A stretch of 12,365 bases of DNA. Origin: an uncultured Prevotellaceae bacterium. Its GTDB lineage: Bacteria; Bacteroidota; Bacteroidia; Bacteroidales; Bacteroidaceae. Position 1 is the first letter of the stretch. Each line of letters opens with the position of its first letter. The notes below the pieces were generated by a model that was not told where the DNA came from, did no database searches, and worked only from the letters and a program-made list of their open reading frames with translations. Of the stretch, positions 6,813 to 12,365 are shown in pieces. The DNA lies in the NCBI GenBank assembly GCA_902477365.1, contig CABSGW010000059.1, positions 1-12,365 on the forward strand, read 5' to 3'. The position numbers were made by a program, and so were the translations under genes.

Positions 6813-6839
6813 GATATAAAACCGGAAAAAGATTATATC
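6813..6839. repeat. 7-bp hairpin carrying CCGGAAAAAG in its loop
   Basis: GATATAA (6813-6819) pairs with TTATATC (6833-6839). The 13-nt loop contains CCGGAAAAAG (6822-6831), the same 10-mer that flanks the hairpin at 252-300. It lies 24 bp after the GH2 stop and before that gene's terminator, and downstream of rsmA on the other strand. Confidence 0.7.
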
Positions 6840-6850
6840 ATGTTTGGTAG

Positions 6851-6887
6851 GTAAGTAGGCATATTCCATGCCTGCTTACTTTTATTT
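6851..6887 (+). terminator. Terminator of the GH2 gene
   Basis: A 12-bp stem (6851-6862 with 6868-6879, one T-G wobble) closes an ATTCC loop and is followed by TTTTATTT on the plus strand. It lies about 60 bp past the GH2 stop. The minus strand has no T-run after the stem, so it serves rightward transcription only, and rsmA has no obvious terminator of its own here. Confidence 0.8.
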
Positions 6888-6913
6888 ATAGACAAAGGCG
6901 CTTATAGGGTTGG

Positions 6914-7729
6914 TTATGATGTATATTCTTGCGCTACAAGATTCGTTAGCGCTATAAAATCATTGACACTCAGCTGCTCAGGGCGCTTTGTTAATTCGGG
7001 AAGTGCCAAAAACAGACTGTGGTCCGGGTGCACTCCACGTTCATTGTCCAGTTGGGCGAGTAATGGCTTAATCGATCCTCTCATCATTTTTCGCCGTTGG
7101 TTGAAAAGTGTTTTCACCAATCGTTTAAAAAGTTTTTCGTCGCAACCCAATTGTGTCACGTCGTTACGTGTCATTCGTATGACGGCGCTTTTCACCTTGG
7201 GCGGAGGATTGAATACATGTTCGTGTACTGTAAATAAATATTCTACTTTATACCACGCTTGTATCAGGACACTTAGTATGCCATACGTTTTGTTTCCCGG
7301 TGCTGCGGCGATACGTTCGGCCACTTCTTTCTGTATCATTCCCGTGCAACAGGGTATCAGGTCTTTGTACTCCAACATTTTGAAGAATATCTGGCTACTG
7401 ATGTTGTACGGATAATTACCCGTCAATACAAACGGTTGCCCTTTGAATACGTGTTCCAAGTGCATTTTCAGGAAGTCGTCTTCTACGATATTGGCCTCCA
7501 GTGTTGGATAGGTTTGGCGTAGATAAGCCACGCTTTCGAAGTCAATTTCCACCACTTTCACCTCACGTCCTTTAGGCAGTAGGTATTGTGTTAAAACGCC
7601 CATTCCGGGACCAACTTCCAGAATGGGTAATTGCGGACATGCATCCACCGTGTCTGCGATGGCTTGTGCGGTGGGAAGGTCTGTGAGAAAGTGCTGTCCC
7701 AGAAATTTTTTAGGTCTGACTAACTTCAT
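6914..7729 (-). CDS. rsmA (ksgA): 16S rRNA (adenine1518-N6/adenine1519-N6)-dimethyltransferase
   Basis: This 271-residue cytoplasmic enzyme would transfer four methyl groups from S-adenosylmethionine to the two adjacent adenines in the 3'-terminal helix of 16S rRNA, a late step in 30S assembly. The N-terminus KKFLGQHFL is the family hallmark. The SAM-binding motif I is EVGPGMG at 38-44, the acidic motif II residue is in VEID (Glu61), the adenine-contacting acid is in EDDF (84-87), and catalytic motif IV is NYPY at 105-108. NPPPKVKSAVIRM (174-186) and FNQRRKMMR (209-217) are also typical. Length is normal. The ATG at 7729 is the only sensible start and has no Shine-Dalgarno. It is divergent from the UPF0104-like gene over a 43-bp spacer. 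Loss of this enzyme classically gives kasugamycin resistance. Confidence 0.97.
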   Translation of the reverse strand: MKLVRPKKFLGQHFLTDLPTAQAIADTVDACPQLPILEVGPGMGVLTQYLLPKGREVKVVEIDFESVAYLRQTYPTLEANIVEDDFLKMHLEHVFKGQPFVLTGNYPYNISSQIFFKMLEYKDLIPCCTGMIQKEVAERIAAAPGNKTYGILSVLIQAWYKVEYLFTVHEHVFNPPPKVKSAVIRMTRNDVTQLGCDEKLFKRLVKTLFNQRRKMMRGSIKPLLAQLDNERGVHPDHSLFLALPELTKRPEQLSVNDFIALTNLVAQEYTS

Positions 7730-7744
7730 TTAGTGTCTTTTTAT

Positions 7745-7767
7745 TACCTTTGCGAAGTGCAAAGTTA
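7745..7767. promoter_or_regulatory. Symmetric divergent promoter, rsmA / UPF0104-like gene
   Basis: TACCTTTG at 7745-7752 on the plus strand and TAACTTTG on the minus strand (complement of 7760-7767) are both full TAnnTTTG matches. They face each other across 7 bp within the palindrome CTTTGC-GAAGT-GCAAAG (7748-7764). The plus start would fall near 7758 and the minus start near 7753, so the two polymerase sites overlap almost completely. Neither has a clear -33 TTTG at 19 nt. Confidence 0.5.
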
Positions 7768-7772
7768 ATAAA

Positions 7773-8804
7773 TTGCAACAAAGAGAACGTATCTTGAGAA
7801 GGTTTATTGTTTCAGCGATTAAAGTAAGTATCCCTTTCTTATTGGGAGCGGGTATTCTGTATTGGATGTATCGGGGATTTTCTTGGCAGGAAATTTCGCA
7901 TGCATTATTTCATGAAATGAAGTGGGGATGGATGGTTTTGTCGTTTGTCTTTGGTGTTTTGCCCCAAATGATTCGAGGATGGAGATGGCGGCTAGCCTTA
8001 GAGCCGTTAGGAGAACATCCTCGCAGCAGCACTTGTGTGTATGCCATTTTCCTTTCTTACGCCTCTAGTCTGGTCGTGCCCCGTATTGGTGAAATTACGC
8101 GTTGTGGTACGCTGGCAAAGTGCGAGGGGACATCTTTTTCCAAAGCTTTGGGTACGGTTGTCACGGAACGTATCATTGATTCGGTGATCATGTTATTATT
8201 GACCGGAACTACTATTCTGGTTCAGATGGGTGTCTTTGTGCATTTTCTGCATACCACGGGTACTAGTTTGGATGGGATGTTAGGGCAGTTTACTACCACT
8301 GGTTATGTGGTGACATTAGTCTGCCTGTTGGCTGTCGGTCTGCTGGCGCTTATTCTGGTCTGGAGGTTGTCTGTCTTTAGCCGTGTCAAGGGCATCATCT
8401 TGAATATTTGGGCGGGTGTGGCCTCGTTACGCAGAGTACGTAACTTGCCTTTGTATATTTTTTATTCCATTGCTATATGGGCCTGCTATTACCTGCATTT
8501 CTATCTGGCCTTCTTTTGTTTTGGGTTTACCGAACATTTAAGTCCTTTGGTGGCTTTGGTTGTATTTAGTGTCGGCTCGTATGCTGTGCTTGTACCTACT
8601 CCCAACGGGGCCGGTCCGTGGCATTTTGCGGTAAAGACTATGCTTGTACTCTATGGTGTGGCTGCCAATAATGCCATTCTTTTTGCTTTGGTTGTCCACA
8701 CCCTGCAAACCGGGTTGGTTGTACTGCTTGGTATCTACGCCATGGCTGTTTTATCCTGGAGCAAATCCTTTCGTCCGATAACTATTATGAATAGAGACAA
8801 ATAA
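7773..8804 (+). CDS. UPF0104 / LPG-synthase-TM-like integral membrane protein
   Basis: The protein has up to 343 residues with about eight predicted membrane segments (roughly 12-32, 50-66, 85-103, 130-155, 176-198, 224-248, 255-275 and 300-327). Conserved features of the flippase-like family appear: GWRWRLAL (69-76), a PRIGEITR loop (103-110), ER..D (132-136) and PTPNGAGPWH (275-284). The family is related to the membrane part of lysylphosphatidylglycerol synthase (MprF), but the aminoacyl-transferase domain is absent, so lysyl-PG synthesis is not implied; a lipid-translocation role is only a guess. There is no ATG at the N-terminus: translation must begin at TTG 7773 or TTG 7794, since the frame is closed by a TAG at 7731 and the first ATG is already inside the first membrane helix. 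The stop is 19 bp before pepD, so the two are probably co-transcribed. Confidence 0.87.
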   Translation: MQQRERILRRFIVSAIKVSIPFLLGAGILYWMYRGFSWQEISHALFHEMKWGWMVLSFVFGVLPQMIRGWRWRLALEPLGEHPRSSTCVYAIFLSYASSLVVPRIGEITRCGTLAKCEGTSFSKALGTVVTERIIDSVIMLLLTGTTILVQMGVFVHFLHTTGTSLDGMLGQFTTTGYVVTLVCLLAVGLLALILVWRLSVFSRVKGIILNIWAGVASLRRVRNLPLYIFYSIAIWACYYLHFYLAFFCFGFTEHLSPLVALVVFSVGSYAVLVPTPNGAGPWHFAVKTMLVLYGVAANNAILFALVVHTLQTGLVVLLGIYAMAVLSWSKSFRPITIMNRDK

Positions 8805-8823
8805 TCTCTTAATACCTAATAAC

Positions 8824-10284
8824 ATGAGTGAAATTAAAAATTTACAGCCTCAGGGCATTTGGAAAAACTTTTACGCATTGACACAAGTTCCCCGTCCGTC
8901 CGGACATCTGGACGCGGTTCGCGACTTTTTGGTGAATTGGGCTAAAGAAGTGGGTGTTGATGTCTTTGTTGATGGTGCAGGTAATGTGTTGATGCGGAAA
9001 CCTGCAACACCAGGTATGGAGAACCGTCGTATGGTTACGTTACAGGCTCATATGGATATGGTTCCCCAAAAGCGTGACGATGTGGCGCACAATTTCGAGA
9101 CCGACCCCATTCAGACTTATATAGATGGAGAGTGGGTGAAGGCTAAAGGCACTACACTTGGAGCTGATGACGGCATGGGGGTTGCCACCATCATGGCTGT
9201 GATGGAGGACAAAACCCTGAAACACGGACCTGTCGAGGGCTTCATTACCGTGGATGAAGAAACCTGTATGTATGGCGTTAACAACCTTGCGCCTGATACC
9301 TTGAAGGGTAGTATCTTGCTGAATTTGGACAATGAGACCGAAGGTGAGATGGTGATAGGCAGTGCCGGTGGAGTCAATGTTACCGCAACGATGGACTATC
9401 AGGAGGTTGATACCGATCCGTCGGATGTTGCCGTAAAAGTGACACTCAAGGGATTGTATGGAGGCCACTCCGGTTTGGAAATTAACGAAGGCCGTGCCAA
9501 TGCCAACAAGCTGATGGCTCGTTTTGTGCAAGAGGCCGTAGCCGAATATGAGGCTCGTTTGGCATCTTGGAATGGAGGCAATATGCGCAATGCCATTCCA
9601 CGTGAATGCCAGGTAGTGTTAACCCTTCCGGCTGAGAACGTAGACGCATTGGCGGCTTCGGTTGCCGACTGGGCTGTAACCTTTACCGAGGAATATGCAG
9701 GTATCGAGCAACATGTAACCATGACGTGCGAACGTGTGGAACTTCCTGCAAAGGAGGTTCCGGAGGAGATTCAGGACAATCTGATCAATGCCATTTATGC
9801 TTGCCACAACGGAGTGATGCGTTATATTCCGGCTATCCCCGAGATTGTAGAGACTTCAAGTAACTTGGCCATCATTAATATCGGAGGTGGGCATGTGGAC
9901 ATTATGATTTTGGTACGCAGTTCGCGCGACAGCATGCGCCAGTGTAATGCCGAGACGGTGAGCAGTGTTTTTGCCATGGTTGGTATGAAGGTGGAGTTGA
10001 GCGGCGATTATCCCGCATGGCAACCTAATCCTGAGTCGGCTATTGTTACCTGCATGAAACGTGTCTACAAGGAACTGTTCGGTGTGGAAAACAAAGTGCA
10101 GGTGGTACACGCAGGCTTGGAATGCGGTGTGATTGGAGCGCTTTATCCCAATATGGATATGGTAAGTTTCGGCCCAACTATGCGGTCGCCGCATACACCG
10201 GATGAGCGTTGCCACATACCTTCTGTGGAGAAATATTATCGTTTCGTCGTGGCTACATTGGAACAGATACCCGAAGAGGCGTAA
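8824..10284 (+). CDS. pepD: Aminoacyl-histidine dipeptidase (Xaa-His dipeptidase, M20C)
   Basis: This 486-residue cytosolic zinc dipeptidase would cleave dipeptides, classically Xaa-His such as carnosine, to free amino acids. The length equals that of E. coli PepD. The metal site of the M20 family is complete: His76 and Asp78 in QAHMDMV, bridging Asp115 in LGADDGMG, the catalytic Glu pair 145-146 in VDEETCMYG, Asp169 in LNLDNETEG, and the last ligand His457 in SPHTPDER. A lid/dimerisation domain (about 190-400), including the GGHSG-type segment YGGHSGLEI, is inserted between the two catalytic halves. The ATG at 8824 follows an A/T-rich, Shine-Dalgarno-free leader, normal for Bacteroidetes. 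It is the second gene after the UPF0104-like gene and is closed by a strong terminator. Base composition is more GC-rich than in the left half of the window. Confidence 0.96.
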   Translation: MSEIKNLQPQGIWKNFYALTQVPRPSGHLDAVRDFLVNWAKEVGVDVFVDGAGNVLMRKPATPGMENRRMVTLQAHMDMVPQKRDDVAHNFETDPIQTYIDGEWVKAKGTTLGADDGMGVATIMAVMEDKTLKHGPVEGFITVDEETCMYGVNNLAPDTLKGSILLNLDNETEGEMVIGSAGGVNVTATMDYQEVDTDPSDVAVKVTLKGLYGGHSGLEINEGRANANKLMARFVQEAVAEYEARLASWNGGNMRNAIPRECQVVLTLPAENVDALAASVADWAVTFTEEYAGIEQHVTMTCERVELPAKEVPEEIQDNLINAIYACHNGVMRYIPAIPEIVETSSNLAIINIGGGHVDIMILVRSSRDSMRQCNAETVSSVFAMVGMKVELSGDYPAWQPNPESAIVTCMKRVYKELFGVENKVQVVHAGLECGVIGALYPNMDMVSFGPTMRSPHTPDERCHIPSVEKYYRFVVATLEQIPEEA

Positions 10285-10303
10285 ATTCGTTTTCCTGTTG
10301 ATA

Positions 10304-10337
10304 AAAATCCCGCATTTTTCACGAAATGCGGGATTTT
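10304..10337 (+). terminator. Terminator after pepD
   Basis: A perfect 14-bp stem (10304-10317 with 10324-10337) with a GC core TCCCGC/GCGGGA and a 6-nt TTCACG loop lies 19 bp after the pepD stop. The U-rich end is the 3' side of the stem (TTTT) with only a short T-poor tail after it. It ends the UPF0104-like/pepD unit and isolates the downstream gene. Confidence 0.82.
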
Positions 10338-10439
10338 GCGTATTTCTTGGCGGGTCTTAATTATTTTTAATGTGTTGTTCAGGGGGTTATTCGGTTGGAA
10401 TGCCGTTCTTTGTTTGATAAAACAAATGAAATAGCAGCT

Positions 10440-12365
10440 ATGAAACGTATTATATCGCTTTGTTTTTTGTGCTTGGTCATGACACAGGTTCTGGTGGCAC
10501 AAAATTATACCCGTATGTGGAAAGAGGTGGAACAGGCTAGAAAGAACGATTTGCCGCGTTCGGCCTTGGCGGTTTTAGACCGTTTGTGCGCCGAGGCTTT
10601 ACAGCAGAAGCAGGTAGGGCACTATTTGAAGGCGATGCTGGTTCGGCAGGAGTTGCAAACGGAATTGTCGGCCGACAGTGCCCAAGTGGGCATCTCGTTG
10701 CTACAAGATGCCCTTCTTGTTGAAACAAACCCAGCATCTCGTGCGCTTTACAATGTCGTGTTAGGACAGTTGCATGGTACATTGAACCATAGGCGGTATC
10801 CAAACAGACACAGCGCCGACTCTTTCGCCGTGAAAGCAATGGGGTATTATATGGCGGCAATGGCTGATCCCGGCGTATTGGCTGCGGCACGTACCGCCGA
10901 TTATTTACCCTTGATCGTGGTGGAGAAAGGCAGCCGTTATTTTCAGGATGATTTGCTGAGTGTTGTGGCACGGCAGGTGATAAGAGGTTGTGTTTCCTTG
11001 ACATCAGTGGATGGGGCGGACTCTTGCCGTCGTGCAACGGCTCATGTCTGGATCGATACGTATAGAAAGCAGGGTAATCGCGAGGCTGTTTTGTTGGCTA
11101 CACTCGATTCGCTGGCTAACGAACCACGTCGCAGTAGGGAGTTGCTTCCGGTGACGCAGCGTGCCGACTACAGCCTGTTGGTGGAGCTGACACGCACGTA
11201 TGCCGATAAACCATTGGTTGTAGAAGCCTATGTCGCGTTGTGCGATTTGTTGAGTGAAGAGGGACGGCAGAATGATTCATTACGCCTCTCCTGGGCCAAA
11301 GCCGGCATATCCCGTTATGGAAAAACACCCCGAAGTAATTTGTTACGCAATGTCGTAGCTGATGTAACCCGTCCTGAAGTATCGTTCCGGTTATCCGATG
11401 CGGTGGCTTATCCCGGTGTGTCCCGAGAGTTGACCTGGACGGTTCGTAATACCACGGCGGCAGCGTTGAAATTCTATCGCTTACCCGTGAATGCAGATGA
11501 TCCGATATTGAAAGCTGCCAATTACAAACAGTTGCTGAAGAAGGCACGTTTGGTGTATACCGTGGATACAACCTTTGTACTTCCCAATGATTTTGAACGG
11601 GTGCATGTGGCACAAACCTTTCATGTTCCGCAAACCGGTGTATATCTGGTACAGGCTACAGCCGATGGAATAAAGTCCGGCTATGAGTTGCTGTATGTGT
11701 CACGTGTACGTTCTATGTGGCAGAATCAGCCGGATGGCCGTTGCAAAGTTGTTGCGGTGGACGGATTAAGCGGACATCCGTTGCCCAATGCTGTTGTAAG
11801 CAGTTACCGGACAGATGGTGAAACGCCGCGTCTGATCCGACGTTATACCGCCAATGCCGACGGTGTGGTCTATTTGCCTCCTGTTACCGACCGTTACAGT
11901 ATGAATTATCAAGTATCTATTTCCACGGACGCTTTTTCTCCGGCTGTACAGGTTTATGGTTATGGCGTACGGAATCAACAGGCAGAAGTTACCTCGCGGT
12001 CACGTGTCTACTTGTATAGTGACCGGGGTGTTTACCGCCCGGGGCAGGAGATACGTTTTGGCGGTATTGCTTATATCCAGACCGGCGATTTGGCAAACAT
12101 TGCTGCGGGCAAACGTTATCAGCTGAAACTTTATGGTGCCAACTCCAAGGTGTTGGATACATTGACCGTACAAACCGATTCAATGGGAACTTTTTCGGGT
12201 GTGTTCCGTTTGCCGTCTGCCTGTCTTAATGGACAGTATACGTTACGTTGCGAAGACAACGGACATACCTGGGTGCGTGTCGAATCTTATAAACGTCCCA
12301 CTTTTACGGTAACGCTTCAAAAACCGGCAGTTGCGTATGTTATAGGCGCCATATTCTCAGGCAGT
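10440..12365 (+). CDS. Alpha-2-macroglobulin-family exported protein, 3' end beyond window
   Basis: From the ATG at 10440 the frame is open for 642 codons to the last base, so only the N-terminal part is present. It starts with a signal peptide (about 1-20, VLVA before Gln21; no lipobox Cys). A helical region of Trp/Leu/Ala-rich repeats (about 22-300) follows, then beta-sandwich domains. A macroglobulin MG2 signature is visible at about 524-545, YLYSDRGVYRPGQEIRF, followed by a KRPTFTV junction near 618-624 that usually leads into the next macroglobulin domain. Bacteroidetes members are often well over 1500 residues and are thought to act as periplasmic protease traps or envelope proteins; the thioester and bait region, if any, would lie outside the window. 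No Shine-Dalgarno is evident. A poor -7 candidate, TTTGTTTG at 10409-10416, lies just upstream, behind the pepD terminator. Confidence 0.9.
   Translation, partial: MKRIISLCFLCLVMTQVLVAQNYTRMWKEVEQARKNDLPRSALAVLDRLCAEALQQKQVGHYLKAMLVRQELQTELSADSAQVGISLLQDALLVETNPASRALYNVVLGQLHGTLNHRRYPNRHSADSFAVKAMGYYMAAMADPGVLAAARTADYLPLIVVEKGSRYFQDDLLSVVARQVIRGCVSLTSVDGADSCRRATAHVWIDTYRKQGNREAVLLATLDSLANEPRRSRELLPVTQRADYSLLVELTRTYADKPLVVEAYVALCDLLSEEGRQNDSLRLSWAKAGISRYGKTPRSNLLRNVVADVTRPEVSFRLSDAVAYPGVSRELTWTVRNTTAAALKFYRLPVNADDPILKAANYKQLLKKARLVYTVDTTFVLPNDFERVHVAQTFHVPQTGVYLVQATADGIKSGYELLYVSRVRSMWQNQPDGRCKVVAVDGLSGHPLPNAVVSSYRTDGETPRLIRRYTANADGVVYLPPVTDRYSMNYQVSISTDAFSPAVQVYGYGVRNQQAEVTSRSRVYLYSDRGVYRPGQEIRFGGIAYIQTGDLANIAAGKRYQLKLYGANSKVLDTLTVQTDSMGTFSGVFRLPSACLNGQYTLRCEDNGHTWVRVESYKRPTFTVTLQKPAVAYVIGAIFSGS

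Noticed and set aside
6963..7415. Plus-strand open frame of 150 codons opposite rsmA
   Set aside because: It is an antisense shadow of rsmA, which shows all its methyltransferase motifs; nothing supports a second gene.
10537..11613. Two minus-strand open frames of about 165 codons
   Set aside because: They are rich in Pro, Arg, His and Thr and antisense to the macroglobulin gene, whose plus-strand frame is open through the window with a signal peptide and MG2 motif.
1..12365. CRISPR array, insertion sequence, prophage, toxin-antitoxin or defence island
   Set aside because: I looked for regularly spaced repeats, transposase or integrase motifs and small paired genes on both strands and found none; all coding space is explained by seven genes of known families.

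Overview
The window reads as chromosomal DNA of a Bacteroidales bacterium (Bacteroides/Prevotella-type). Three things point there: several candidate promoters match the Bacteroidetes -7 consensus TAnnTTTG instead of a sigma70 -35/-10 pair; most starts lack a strong Shine-Dalgarno sequence; and the gene set (multi-repeat DUF349 protein, CorA-type transporter, exported GH2 enzyme, PepD, alpha-2-macroglobulin-like protein) is typical of the phylum. I do not assign a genus.

Layout. Positions 4-74 are tRNA-Gln(CTG), whose 3' end is one arm of a perfect 26-bp inverted repeat (69-126). The gene-poor stretch 75-609 holds strong hairpins and, on the minus strand, a candidate promoter and a U-tract terminator that together would bound a non-coding RNA of about 265 nt. 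Next come two minus-strand genes: a DUF349 repeat protein (610-2442, own terminator at 543-586) and a CorA-family metal transporter (2539-3465). A 309-bp divergent intergenic region (3466-3774) carries candidate promoters both ways. The plus strand then has a signal-peptide-bearing GH2 beta-galactosidase-like enzyme (3775-6789) ending in a terminator. rsmA/ksgA (6914-7729, minus) is divergent, with only 43 bp between start codons, from a two-gene plus-strand unit: a UPF0104/LPG-synthase-TM-like membrane protein (7773-8804) and the cytosolic dipeptidase pepD (8824-10284), closed by a 14-bp hairpin. Last is an exported alpha-2-macroglobulin-family protein (10440 onward) cut by the window edge; its frame stays open to the last base.

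How the genes fit together. These are mostly core or housekeeping functions: rRNA methylation, Mg2+/divalent cation transport, dipeptide breakdown, envelope proteins and sugar hydrolysis. The GH2 gene has no SusC/SusD partner or sensor nearby, so it looks like a standalone exported hydrolase and not part of a visible polysaccharide-utilization locus. I see no transposase, integrase, CRISPR array, phage gene or toxin-antitoxin pair, and no new multi-gene system. The most interesting signals are non-coding: the hairpin that takes in the tRNA 3' end, the candidate small RNA beside it, a repeated intergenic 10-mer CCGGAAAAAG, and the symmetric face-to-face promoter between rsmA and the UPF0104-like gene.
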